Counted from the first letter of the stretch, positions 33,001 through 42,453 are shown. The stretch is 64,000 nt of DNA from Macrosoma leucophasiata (GCA_036365455.1 JAWQUS010000027.1:16666501-16730500); one strand, 5' to 3'. Program-made: numbers and translations. The notes: a model not told the origin generated them from the letters alone.

Positions 33001-34096
33001 GGGTATCGCTAAGGTCTTTACTATCATCTATGTACTCCGGTAATATTGTGTCCAGAGCACCCACCAGCGCTACATTACGTCTATGCATTGGCAGCCGGGG
33101 CAACCGCGGTCTACATTCGGCCAAGGTCGACCGATACTCAAGAAGAGCATGTTCCAAAGCGCCTCTCAGTTGCTCAATGTATTGGTTACTTACGGTAGTG
33201 GTGACCTCGTCTATCTCCTCCCCGCCGGCACATTGTGACACATTCACGACACTAACATGCTGCGACTGTACCACACGCGGCGGCGGGGTGGGGACAGAGC
33301 GGTCACTCGCCGCCTCGGAGCGTAGCCGATCAAGCACAGTGTCATCGAGCATGTGGCCACGCTGAATGACACGCACCTGATCCGATAGACGTTGGCTCGA
33401 AACACAGACTGTTGGCTCAAGAACCTGGAACAGAGAGAGCATACGACTGCGGTACGCAGTGAGGTTAGTTCCTCCCTCTGTAGCCCCAAAGAATGCGCGC
33501 ATCACGTTTTCATTTATTGGTTGCGTCCATTTCATGCGCTGCACGTTACTACCGACAGCGGGGACCCTGCTCGGAGCCGGTTGGCCTCGAGGTCCCAAGC
33601 CGGCCGGTAGCCGGGGTCTTCCACGCCGACGCGCAGGTGTTGGTGTCGACGGCGGGGAGTGGTACTCGTCGCTGGAGCTCGGCGCAACTGCGGTGGTCGA
33701 CGTCGCTGCACTCGCGGAGGAGGCGGCGGCCGGCGGTTGCGAGGCGGGGCTCAGCGACGAGCCCGGTGCTGATGGGTGTGCTTCACGTCTGGCTTTCGCT
33801 CTTGTGATCATAATTCTTCATTATATTGCCATTTTACTGTTGTGTATGTCGATGTTTATTGTTAATATTGTGACTTCTGTGACATTTCTTTCTTGTCATT
33901 TTATACGAAAATATCATTGTATTTGTTGTCGGTTTTAATGGAATAAATACCTTTAATTTTGGTGTGAACCTTTTCGCTGTTCCTTTTTATTGTGGTTTTG
34001 ATTGCGGGTTGGGATGTTCGTATGATTTTTATATTTTATTTGTGTAAATTTTCGGATCAAAGAATTATGTCAGTGTTCAAACGGAGGGTTGCCAGG
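30061..34096 (-). mobile_element. Full-length Dong/R4-like non-LTR retrotransposon
   Basis: The element is about 4.04 kb, read on the minus strand. Its 5' side borders a (TTA)n run at 34098-34118 and its 3' side borders a (TTA)n run at 30041-30060, i.e. TAA repeats on the element strand. The Dong element of Bombyx is known to insert in TAA repeats, so both the protein and the target fit. It has a 5' UTR of about 285 bp (33812-34096), one frame of 1203 codons, and a 3' UTR of about 139 bp with an A/T-rich stretch. The absence of any frame break suggests a recent insertion. The exact ends within the TTA runs cannot be fixed by eye. Confidence 0.8.
30200..33811 (-). CDS. Dong/R4-like polyprotein: reverse transcriptase plus restriction-like endonuclease
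   Basis: One uninterrupted frame of 1203 codons. Residues 1-100 are Ala/Pro/Ser-rich and basic (disordered). The reverse transcriptase spans about 500-760: NYRPIT at 532-537, a KKAYDSVPH stretch, QGDSLSP near 662 and the catalytic YMDD at 710-713. A thumb-like region with RLYIPRKCGGRG follows. Near the C-terminus a CX2CX8HX4C zinc knuckle (Cys1011, Cys1014, His1023, Cys1028) is followed by a restriction-like endonuclease core: Pro1097-Asp1098, then Asp1113 in the IIVDV strand, then Lys-rich EKDKQIKY. This order (RT, CCHC, PD-D/ExK endonuclease, no APE domain) defines the R2/R4/Dong group, which nicks specific targets and primes reverse transcription there. The R4/Dong placement rests on the TAA target and motif memory. 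Start chosen at the first ATG of the frame; an upstream in-frame start was not seen. Confidence 0.9.
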   Translation of the reverse strand: MITRAKARREAHPSAPGSSLSPASQPPAAASSASAATSTTAVAPSSSDEYHSPPSTPTPARRRGRPRLPAGLGPRGQPAPSRVPAVGSNVQRMKWTQPINENVMRAFFGATEGGTNLTAYRSRMLSLFQVLEPTVCVSSQRLSDQVRVIQRGHMLDDTVLDRLRSEAASDRSVPTPPPRVVQSQHVSVVNVSQCAGGEEIDEVTTTVSNQYIEQLRGALEHALLEYRSTLAECRPRLPRLPMHRRNVALVGALDTILPEYIDDSKDLSDTHSILYCAAVAVCRVARVKLANIDTATRPRPAVPAWQCRIERRIAETRALIGKLFCFRMGNTRPRVMRFVRRAFSGTGVSPQHYLDRITERIDFLKQKVYAWASRIRRYKERVDRYMQNRMFQSDQRWVYRTWEQPGPGLAGGSRPDDDTMIAFWRSIWSEPIRHSEDGWILGIEGACEPIPEMENVLISEDDVASAVRPLPNWKSPGPDGLHNFWLKWLRSSHSRLAAQFQSSLDSGTLPQFLTTGVTHLLHKSGSTAEPKNYRPITCLPTVYKLLTSILRVKITKHIEDHSILSNSQNGCRGGSRGAKELLLFDMAISQQVRRNRKSLSTCWIDYKKAYDSVPHTWLMRVMELYKINTTLRTFLMSCMSQWSTVLRYPGSRQPLAVGEPVRIARGIFQGDSLSPLWFCLALNPLSTLLEASGLGYRLRRGGRVISHLLYMDDLKLFGSNNSQLMELLKVTENFSNSIRMEFGIEKCAVMHVTRGEIMESERVQLTDSIQLRSLSATETYKYLGMSEALGICGADMKQSLRVRFFGRLKKVLKSFLSGGNRVRAFNGWVMPVLMYSFGILKWTQTDLDALDRGVRSLLTSYRMHHPRSSVMRLYIPRKCGGRGFLSAKTLHNREVCNLREYFRATDRGMHRDMVAVDSGLTPLSLAKENWRKPVVLTTSDRVSVWQGKELHGRFYRALHGPDVDFLASVGWLRFGDLFGETEGFVCAIMDEVVMTNNYRKFILKDGTVDICRACHRPGESLRHIVSGCSSLANGEYLHRHNQVARIIHQQLALKYNLVATEVPYYRYAPDPVLENDHVTMYWDRSIITDRTIVANKPDIVVIDRLERRAIIVDVTIPHDENLVKAEKDKQIKYLDLSYEIVAMWDVDSAVIVPIVVTVNGLMAKSLDHHLKRLSLGSWIKGLVQKAVLLDTARIVRRFLSLSP

Positions 34097-34097
34097 T

Positions 34098-34118
34098 TAT
34101 TATTATTATTATTATTAT
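34098..34118. repeat. (TTA)n run at the 5' border of the Dong-like element
   Basis: A run of about seven TTA units directly after the element's 5' end. With the run at 30041-30060 it represents the split target microsatellite. Confidence 0.85.
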
Positions 34119-34124
34119 CTCAGG

Positions 34125-34200
34125 TATTATAAATATCAATTGTTAATGGCGGCGATGGTAATCACTTACCATCAGGTGGGTCGTCTGTATGTCAACATAT
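34125..34200 (+). repeat. CR1-like LINE 3' tail remnant
   Basis: atggcggcgatggtaatcac, ttaccatcaggtgggtcgtc and tgtatgtcaacatattga correspond to the 3' UTR of the LINE at 24930-25500. Only about 75 bp remain. Confidence 0.55.
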
Positions 34201-35010
34201 TGATAACAATATATCAGTCTATGTCATTGAATGACAAATTTCGTAAGCCGCAGTAAATTTGCATAGTGTCACAAAAACTTACATACGACATCAGTCTCTG
34301 TTCCGTGAAATCCCATTTAAAATATCTGATAATATAACACGGTGCGTTCTGGCGTAACTGAAATGGGTATAATCTCATAATCTAAGATACGCTTGGTGTT
34401 ATAGACGTGATGGTCTGCCAAGACGTGTGGGAAAGCCAGCCAAGCAAAACGTTGGGCATGGGTCGGGTAACGATCTAATTACTACAGGTGGTCAAAGGTT
34501 GATCGCAATAATATCAGGGACAATAGGTGGCACTCATTACACTGTAATGAGGAAGTTTTGTGTCGTACTATTAAAGGATGCGACAGGAAGACTGGAGTGT
34601 GTAATTTTATTGTTTGTTATTTCCAACAATCTTGTCTCAATGAAGAATGTGACCAGGCATTGCTGTTTAGAAATGGCATTATACCTACTGAGTGTGTGTG
34701 GTCTATCTTAGAAACGAATAAATATTGCCTGTTTTTGGACCAGTAGACATGTATAGCCAATATACCATACCAACATACATACGTACAATATACATACCAA
34801 CATACATACGTACAATATACATACCAATATACCATAGGTATAACCAATTTCCTGATGAAGTATTTTTTTTAATTCCAACTTCGAATAAAAGAAGGCGTCA
34901 TCACATGTGCGTAGGAATCATAATTTTGAAAAACTTATTTGCCTTTATGAACATGTTCGTGTAAAATTACACACGAATATCACGTAAGGCAAGTAAGTGC
35001 TTAATAAATC
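34201..35010. other. Unassigned; short duplicated blocks
   Basis: 34410-34446 shares 37 identical bases with 38513-38549 (atggtctgccaagacgtgtg and following). 34771-34824 holds two exact copies of a 27-bp unit starting caacatacatacgtacaat. The plus frame 34427-34711 has no recognised domain and is not called. Confidence 0.5.
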
Positions 35011-35013
35011 ATC

Positions 35014-35205
35014 CCTACTAATATAATAAATGCGAAAATAACTCTGTCTGTCTGTCTGTTACCTTTTCACGTCCAAACGACTGAACCGATTTTAATGAAA
35101 TTTGGTACAGAGATAGAGATTGCTGACTTTGAGAAAGAACATAGGCTACTTATTTATTTATAAAACGACATCCACACGGGCGAAGCCGCGGACAACAGCT
35201 AGTTT
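35014..35205 (+). repeat. Interspersed repeat with cgggcgaagccgcgg edge
   Basis: ctactaatataataaatgcg, a (ctgt)n run, cgactgaaccgattttaatg, aacataggctacttatttat and cgggcgaagccgcggacaac followed by agctagt are the usual blocks of a very common lepidopteran repeat. The class is unclear, possibly LINE-derived. Confidence 0.65.
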
Positions 35206-35474
35206 GAAATAAATCATTGATTTAATAGGTAATTCGCTGCCACTCCTGAGGTGACACATTTTTGACTCTATGAGTAGGTATATCAGAAATTATGTGTATA
35301 TTGGCTATATTAGCCACTTTATCACACAAAATTTATTTTGCAATCAATATTGTCAGACAGTTTTTGCATCAATTTTTTTTAAAGACAACAAATTACCAAA
35401 CAGATTGTAGCTTTTTATTTCTAAAGTTAAACTTTATTGATCAGAATATTATGTTCTTAGTCCTTCTCATATAA

Positions 35475-35962
35475 ATTAACAGTACCTGGTTGACCGAGCT
35501 TCGCTCCGTAGCGATTTTTGAAAATTATATTTAGTATGAATTGCATACTGAAGAAATATGAATAAAAACAATTGATTTTTTTGGTCTAACCTCAAATCAA
35601 ACACTTCTTCTTTGCTAAAAATACGACTAACGTTAGTAGACTAATGGTTCTTCTATTCATCAATAGATGGCGTTAGTCGTCGGTTATGAAGAAAATTTAT
35701 TATTAACTTGGAACCGAGCTTTTCTTGGACCTGGAACCTAAATAAATCGATTTCTTGACCTAAAAAACCCCTAATCTGTAAGTTTAAAGAAAATCGTTTT
35801 AGCCGTTTCCGAGATCTTGATTCTATATATACATAAATATATACAAGAATTGCTCGTTTAAAGGTATTAGATATATAGATTCTTGACCCGAAAAACCCCT
35901 AATCTGTAAGTTTCAAGAAAATCGTTGGAGCCGTTTCCGAGATCTTGATTCTATATATACAT
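35475..35962 (+). repeat. Repeat with an internal direct duplication, split by a later insertion
   Basis: Starts acctggttgaccgagcttcg. The segment acccctaatctgtaagttt ... ccgtttccgagatcttgatt ... ctatatatacata occurs twice in tandem (about 35755-35837 and 35885-35962). The end block tatacaagaattgctcg with tttaaaggtattagat, seen once at 35840-35873, is seen again only after the inserted tandem repeat, at 37766-37797, so the element continues there. Confidence 0.65.
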
Positions 35963-37765
35963 ACTAGCTTTTGCCCGCGACTTCGTTCGCGTGGACTTCA
36001 GGTTCGTCCCGTCTAGTCTAGTAATAAGTAAGAAATACGGTAACTAAGCACTGCAGAGCCCTAATTTGTACGTGTAACTCCTAACCAAAAAGAAATCGCT
36101 AGTGCCTTGAAAATTCGCAAAACGGACACAACTGTCAACGACGTCTGCCCTCACGCGTCTGCCCGCGTTCGGGTCGCGCACTCAGCGATGAGCCACTTCT
36201 TCCCCACCGCACCTACCCCGCTCCCCCCACGCCCCGTTCGCCTAGCGCCGCTGCCGGGATTTATCACCGAAACGGTATTTATCGCCGAAATTGCTATGAC
36301 TCTGCATTTTAAATCTGTGATATCTTCGAAAATATTTATTTAATTTACATGCTGTAAAAAGCCATATTGATCTTTATTAAATGCACAATGTATTTAAGAT
36401 ACTTAATTGGATAAGGATTAATACTGTATTGCTTAAAATCGCTTCGTAAATAAGCCATTATTTCTCGTACAAAGTAAAGGATAAAAAATGGTTATTGTGG
36501 GTTATTCCTAAGAGATAAACATATACCATCACGGACTTTTTTGTAGACCTTTTTAAGTTGTACAATACTGTAGTAAATTGTTTTGATCTATCTTGTAGGA
36601 TTCAGTCAGCGTTTGCAATGTAAGCGCAAAAAATGTGTTTTTTCTACGACCTCACATTAAAAACCTCAAAAATTGTAGCCTATGTGTTATTCTGATGTAT
36701 AAGCTATAGCCTATGTGTTATTCTGATGTATAAGCTATATTGTGGTAAAGTTTCATTCAAATCCATTCAGTAGTTTTTACGTGAAAGAGTAACAAACATC
36801 CATACATCCATACATACAAACTTTCGCCTTTACTAGCTTTTGCCCGCGACTTCGTTCGCGTGGACTTCAGGTTCGTCCCGTCTAGTCTAGTAATAAGTAA
36901 GAAATACGGTAACTAAGCACTGCAGAGCCCTAATTTGTACGTGTAACTCCTAACCAAAAAGAAACCTGGCAATAACTAACCTTAGGCCTATATTACTTAA
37001 AGTAGGCGACCATACGTTTTTATCAAATCGCTAGTGCCTTGAAAATTCGCAAAACGGACACAACCGTCAACGACGTCTGCCCGCGTTCGGATCGCGCACT
37101 CAGCGATGAGCCACTTATTCCCCAGCGCACCTACCCCGCTCCCCCCACGCCCCGTTCGCCTGGCGCCGCTGCCGGTATTTATCACCGAAACGGTATTTAT
37201 CGCCGAAATTGCTATGACTCTGAATTTTAAATCTGTGATATCTTCGAAAATATTTATTTAATTTACATGCTGTAAAAAGCCATATTGATCTTTATTAAAT
37301 GCACAATGTATTTAAGATACTTAATTGGATAAGGATTAATACTGTATTGCTTAAAATCGCTTCGTAAATAAGCCATTATTTCTCGTACAAAGTAAAGGAT
37401 AAAAAATGGTTATTGTGGGTTATTCCTAAGAGATAAACATATACCATCACGGACTTTTTTGTAGACCTTTTTAAGTTGTACAATACTGTAGTAAATTGTT
37501 TTGATCTATCTTGTAGGATTCAGTCAGCGTTTGCAATGTAAGCGCAAAAAATGTGTTTTTTCTACGACCTCACATTAAAAACCTCAAAAATTGTAGCCTA
37601 TGTGTTATTCTGATGTATAAGCTATAGCCTATGTGTTATTCTGATGTATAAGCTATATTGTGGTAAAGTTTCATTCAAATCCATTCAGTAGTTTTTACGT
37701 GAAAGAGTAACAAACATCCATACATCCATACTTACAAACTTTCGCCTTTATAATAGTAGTAGGAT
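35963..37765 (+). repeat. Two-copy tandem repeat with 869-bp period
   Basis: Copy 1 starts at 35963 and copy 2 at 36832, both with actagcttttgcccgcgac and cttcgttcgcgtggac. The copies are nearly identical. Copy 2 carries about 63 extra bases at 36965-37027, and copy 1 carries about 13 extra bases near 36150. Each copy contains an internal 31-bp direct duplication (agcctatgtgttattctgat...), and each ends with an acatccatacatac...actttcgccttta block. The short plus frames within (36107-36343, 37039-37230) are parallel but not conserved in length, so they are not called as genes. Confidence 0.8.
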
Positions 37766-37800
37766 ATACAAGAATTGCTCGTTTAAAGGTATTAGATTTT
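37766..37800 (+). repeat. Right end of the repeat split by the tandem insertion
   Basis: tatacaagaattgctcgttt followed by aaaggtattagatttt is the expected end of the repeat that starts at 35475. It shows that the 869-bp tandem block inserted into an existing copy. Confidence 0.6.
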
Positions 37801-39285
37801 ACGAGAATGTGATGTGGATGTGACCTACTTTATACTACATACTTTTAATTTACGTTTCTACGTATTTCTCTGAACTTTCCATTCCCGATAACAACTACTA
37901 CGTACATAGTAACTCCCTCGTAGTATTTTTTTAAGCCTAATCGTAAAAACTAGTCCTCCATTTATAGGAACGGGAAGGTATGGACAATTGTATCGGTTTA
38001 TGGTAGCTGGATGACTGTGGGATCGCGGTCGATTCACGATTCCCGCTTGATTTATTAACATATTTATTCTACGAGTATACTGTGGTTTTGTAATATTATG
38101 AGAACATTGAAAAATTGTGAATTTCTTTTATGTTATTATTTGAATTTTGATATATTAAAACGAGATATCAAATTTAAGGTACTTTGAGTGTTAAAATTAA
38201 TATTTGTAGAAAAGGCGAACTTCGCATCGCCTTAGAACTAAACTGTCAAAGACTTACTAATTGTATGGAAAATTAAATTGTTGTTTTTACAATTGTTCTT
38301 ATAATTTCTTCATATTTCTCACCTTTTAAACTTTTCCTGGACTTTAAAAATAATTCAAAACCAAAATTAGCCACATCGGTCCAGGTTATATATTTCTATT
38401 GAAAATGCAACTGAGAAAGACATAAACATAAAAGCTTATTATTGTAATTCATATCTAATATAAGTTCGTGAATTTGGGGGTTAGTAAAGGCTGCAGTAGT
38501 GTTATATACGAGATGGTCTGCCAAGACGTGTGGGAAAGCCAGCCAAGCATACACTTGCCCTTATTTGAACAGTAAAGGTAATTGTTTGATACATTACGTT
38601 AAAAACAATAACTTAAATGCTTACATCAAGACCTGAAAGACTTTAAATAATTTTAGATCATGATTTCATCCATGACCTGAACATGAACATGATTTATGAA
38701 TTCATGTTAAGAAGCAATTTTTTTTTATAATTTAAAGATGATGACATTTCATAAGAGATTCTAGTAATCATTAGTGAAAGAAATAATTTCTGATCTAACA
38801 TTTTGTATGACTACTGGTTAGTGCGTATCTTACAACAATACCAAAAATAATTTGTAGAATATGTCCAGTTCCCTACCTAAGTGTCCTTCGTATATTATTT
38901 ATCTGTTGGTAAAAATAAATCTCTTTAGAGTGTTGCGAACAGGCGGGCAAGACATTTGTGCGATTATATTTTGATGTTAAGCTCCGTCTCCCATGAACTC
39001 GGGTGCGCAAGCGCCGCTATATACGCGATCGCCGTGAGAATTATAGGCCAGTCGCGCTTCATGGATTTCAGTTGTATTACGATATTATAATAACAGAATA
39101 CTTCCCGAACGACAAAACATTATTTTTTAGGGTTCCCCGCATCTAAAAATAAAAGGCAGTCTTCAAATGTGGCGAAGACGTTTTTAATTTGACAACAAGA
39201 TTGGGTCTTTAGGTGCGTATATATTGTAAATGTTACCTACATGTCACAGAAGCATATCAGCCATAGAGTTAATTAATATGTCGAT
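37801..39285. other. Mostly unassigned; family-C copy and a possible promoter
   Basis: 38200-38395 is a family-C repeat in plus orientation (atttcttcatatttctcacc, ccaaaattagccacatcgg). 38513-38549 is the second copy of the 37-bp block at 34410. At 39018-39023 a TATATA box lies about 31 bp before an initiator-like ccagtc (39048-39053) in a GC-richer stretch, a weak promoter candidate on the plus strand. Confidence 0.4.
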
Positions 39286-39289
39286 TACA

Positions 39290-39425
39290 GCTTTGGCCTC
39301 AGGAGGGTAACACATCTAGGTACATGACAATCTTTGGTTTTATGTACCTACCTAGATGTTCATAGGCTATAGCATTCTCTTACTATCATTGTGAACTGAA
39401 TTTCCGTTTGTTACTTTTATCGTAG
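39290..39425 (+). repeat. Family-A repeat, diverged 3' half
   Basis: gctttggcctcaggagggta, ttcataggctatagcattct and attgtgaactgaatttccg with gtttgttacttttatcg follow the family-A order. The identity is low, so the copy is old. Confidence 0.45.
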
Positions 39426-39554
39426 AAAACATAGATAAAGTAAATAGTTACCTAAAGACAATTCATTGACTACAACAGTCACTTTTGTACCGCATTATTC
39501 ACATAAAAGAGCACTCATGGCACAGTTTCAAAGAAATCTACTATTACTTAATCT

Positions 39555-39745
39555 ACCAAGACCAAGACTGACCTACCATGACCAAATAGGTCGAGTTCTG
39601 TCTGATGGTGGGTCAAAAGTCTTAGGAATCGGCGTGCATGTATGAAGAGAATGATGAAGGTAGACGAGGCACGAGAGGTTTGTCAGAACCGGGATATCTG
39701 GCGCTCTACACTCTCTACCTACCCCGTTAGGGACCTGACGTGAAG
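39555..39745 (+). mobile_element. Family-D LINE-like remnant, left arm of an inverted pair
   Basis: The plus strand reads through the same blocks as 18525-18762 in reverse orientation: aagaccaagactgacctac, gaatcggcgtgcatgtatga, tcagaaccgggatatctgg and the closing ccgttagggacctgacgtg. Translation keeps the RNRRACM-like stretch but with a frame shift near ggtgggtcaaaag. Confidence 0.6.
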
Positions 39746-39807
39746 ATACAAATACTTAATATACCTCCCGCTGATTGATAGCATTCAATTTCATGTACGT
39801 ATATATA

Positions 39808-40030
39808 TGTCACGCTAGGTCCCTTACGGGGTAGGCAGACAGTGTGAAGCGCCAGATATCCCGGTCCTGACATCCCTCCCGTGCTTCTTCTACCTTCATC
39901 ATTCTCTTCATACATGCACGCCGATTCTTAAGACTTTTGACTTTTAGACCCACCTTCAGACAACACTCGACCTATTTGGTCAGTCTTGGTCTTCCTGGGC
40001 CTCTGCAACTATTTACATTCGGATTGTATA
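39808..40030 (-). mobile_element. Family-D LINE-like remnant, right arm of an inverted pair
   Basis: Begins cacgctaggtcccttacggg and runs through cggtcctgacatccctcc, acatgcacgccgattcttaa and cctatttggtcagtcttgg. It is the same unit as at 39555-39745 in the opposite orientation, about 60 bp away. It carries an internal tttagaccc duplication. Confidence 0.6.
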
Positions 40031-40199
40031 TCTGTTTAGTCATTCGCTCATTCTACATTCTTGCCATAAGCCCGAAACATCAGAGCATGCCTTTTTAAAT
40101 TTTTACACTGATACTCTTATTCACACAAAGCCTCTTTCTTACATCTTCATTACGAACGCGATCGGTGAGAGATACACCGCAGATTTTGCGCAAAGATCT

Positions 40200-40505
40200 A
40201 AAGGTGGTAATGTAGGCCGGATAAATCTCCCGGTTGGCGACGCATCTGCCGCCGGATTTTTGTGTAGATGTTTATAGGCTTCAGTGGCCTGTTGCCTTTT
40301 TATGTCCCACTGCTGGGCACGAGTCTCTTTCCCTTTTTTGGGGAGGCCTAGAGTTGGGGATGCTGCAGTATTAATTTCTACTCTATTCTATTTTTCCTGT
40401 GTGGCAACTATCACACCAGTAAGTACCTATTCACTTACCATCAATGTTAACTACATGCTTGTTTTTCTATGCATAATGCATATACACATCTTAATGTGAA
40501 CTGCA
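40200..40505 (+). repeat. Broken family-A copy holding the cccactgctgggc block
   Basis: ggtggtaatgtaggccggat, gacgcatctgccgcc and tgtgtagatgtttataggct (40200-40280) and then tcacttaccatcaatgttaa and acatgcttgttt (40430-40465) are family-A blocks. Between them lies cccactgctgggcacgagtc with ttttggggaggcctag (about 40303-40360), the block also seen at 14000-14110. Confidence 0.5.
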
Positions 40506-40509
40506 TCTT

Positions 40510-42075
40510 TGTCATTTTGATTACAAAATATTGGTAATAAAGATATTGATAGAAACTTTACTATCGAGCTTAATAGCTCAATTTGACTGGATTAAGGCTA
40601 TCATATACTTACACCTACTTTTTTCCATTATTCTAATAGAACGCGGTTCCCTCTTGTTAAATTAAGTTCATTAGAAAGTCTGTCGAACTTTCGAATAGGC
40701 ATGTATTAGGAGACAATGGGTTGATAACAACTTCTGATTGGAAATTAATGATCGTTTAAAGTTAGTTTGATAATAAAAATTGGAAGAAACATCTAATCGT
40801 CCATAGTCTGGCCGTTAACCTGTCGTCTGAATACATTATAAAGTTGTGTCTAGGGATCGTAAATATCCCTGAAGAAAAGGCCATTTGTAATCTCTAATGG
40901 TACAAAACTAAAGGCATTCTCTTAATAAATGGCGCCAACTCTTTAGACCGGTTAAGTGACCATAGAAAAACAGACCAATAAGTGCCAATAATGCACGGCG
41001 CGAGCCAAACCGGTCTTTGTTTTGATTTGATTCGTGCTGTATTGTTTTCGGTTCGATGTGATTTCTTTCGGTCATCGCTTTGGTGAAGTCAATTTTCGTT
41101 GCATTGCATAAAACATCCAATAAGGGTATTTAAGTCTGAATTGACGCAAAGTATTCGGCCTTTCCATATAAGAAGCTTAAGACAAGGTATACTAAGATAA
41201 ATACTAAAAAGTAAATACACAAGTAGACAAACAGTTGAGTATTTTCAGACGTCATATTGCAATAATTATCTCTTAACTCTTCTCGATAAAGGAGTGCTAT
41301 GGCTTCCATCGTAAGCTCAGTAGCGTGAACTGATGAGCTTCAGATCCAAATAAGTACAAAATTTAAAAAACAAAACACAGTTAAAGTGCTATAAGTCCAT
41401 ACAATTTTCAGGAATTCTCTCGATTTCTCCATGATGCCACATCCCAATTTGGTGGCAATAGGATCAACTTCGAAGTGTATCCTTTGAAACGGCACAAGAA
41501 TTTTTAAAATCATTTTGCAATTGATCGAGCAGTCAGTACATACATAAAAATATCCCGACGAATTGTTGAGAGCGAGAGTCCATTTTCCCGTCCATTTGTC
41601 CATTAAGCCGGTTTAAAGAAAATACAAGGTTAGGTAATTAATTATCCCATAACCCGAAAAATCCGGACATAGAATGCAGAACCTCCAGAGGCTAATGGCT
41701 CCATAAATCCATAACCATTTAGCCACTGAGGCAGATAAAGCTTACAAACTTTCTACATCCCTAAAAAACTTCTCATCGCGATAGATTGATCTAGACTAGA
41801 GATTTTAGAGCCGTGGGAACGCATACAAGGTGTAAGGTGTCATATTGTGAAAGTTTACCACTTCATACTAATAACACCCGCAGAACAATAGACTGCGGAA
41901 CCCACAACGTCGATTGACTGGTGGTGACTCTTCATAACAAACTGCTGCGGACTTGTCAACATAATATGAAACCGGTAGCAAGGTATATAGGTATAAGTAC
42001 TGTGAATGAATGAGCGATGAGCAAAGTTTCGTGATGGACTTGTCTTTATTTTGAATTTCTTAGTGGCGGTAATAA
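40510..42075. other. Unassigned; two small minus-strand frames
   Basis: Frames at 40908-41120 and 41340-41603 (-) are the only ones of note. The first ends with an LALIGLFFYGHLTGLKSW stretch and is not recognised. The second has its own entry. Confidence 0.35.
41340..41603 (-). CDS. Hypothetical small frame, 87 aa
   Basis: I do not recognise this protein. It starts ATG at 41603 and ends TGA at 41340. Four cysteines lie at about residues 22, 25, 29 and 55, and the C-terminal 20 residues (from about 67, TYSTLTVFCFLNFVLIW) could form a membrane segment. No splice signals were tied to it and no homologue is known to me. It could be a chance frame or a remnant exon. Confidence 0.2.
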   Translation of the reverse strand: MDKWTGKWTLALNNSSGYFYVCTDCSINCKMILKILVPFQRIHFEVDPIATKLGCGIMEKSREFLKIVWTYSTLTVFCFLNFVLIWI

Positions 42076-42077
42076 TG

Positions 42078-42142
42078 ATGTCCTCTTTACCGGATTTTGG
42101 TCAAGGCTGACCGCCTTGACCAAAATCCGGTAAAGAGGACAT
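42078..42142. repeat. Perfect 30-bp inverted repeat (hairpin)
   Basis: The left arm 42078-42107 (atgtcctctttaccggattt...) and the right arm 42113-42142 are exact reverse complements over 30 bp with a 5-nt loop (tgacc). It could be a fresh foldback, a hairpin-RNA source or a tiny MITE. No target duplication is obvious. Confidence 0.85.
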
Positions 42143-42314
42143 TTCTAAAAGGAGACTAGTTTACTGCGTAGGACATATCATTGTGCGCAAGTGCATGCGC
42201 AAACACAGGTGCACTCTATATTCACTCATTCTTCAGAGATCAGTCGCAAATACGACGCCTTTTTGTGCTTTCCGAGATACAAAAACCGTACTCCGAGCTA
42301 CAATTTTTTTTTTA

Positions 42315-42412
42315 TAAGAAAAACTCAATAAAACTTTTGCTCTATCCGGGGATTGAACCTGAGACTTCTGGATCAGCATCACGCTCGCGGTCACTGGAAC
42401 AACGAAAGAGTG
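42315..42412 (-). mobile_element. tRNA-derived SINE
   Basis: On the minus strand the head around 42410-42346 contains ttccagtgaccgcgagcgtg and then caggttcaatccccggatag (B-box); the tail gagcaaaagttttattgag follows. This head-plus-tail layout is common among lepidopteran SINEs. A plus-strand frame (42181-42435) over it is a shadow. Confidence 0.6.
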
Positions 42413-42453
42413 ACGACAGTCAACCGAGAGAGTGATGGCAGAGCGCCAGCGGA

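Noticed and set aside
30305..33938. Plus-strand frames of 60-197 codons across the Dong-like element
   Set aside because: They are antisense by-products of the 1203-codon minus frame, which carries all recognisable motifs.
36107..37230. Parallel plus frames starting MKIRKTDTTVNDVCP
   Set aside because: They are copies of the same repeat DNA; an indel changes the frame, so no selection for protein is visible.
42181..42435. 84-codon plus frame
   Set aside because: It overlaps a tRNA-derived SINE in the opposite orientation and translates the B-box.
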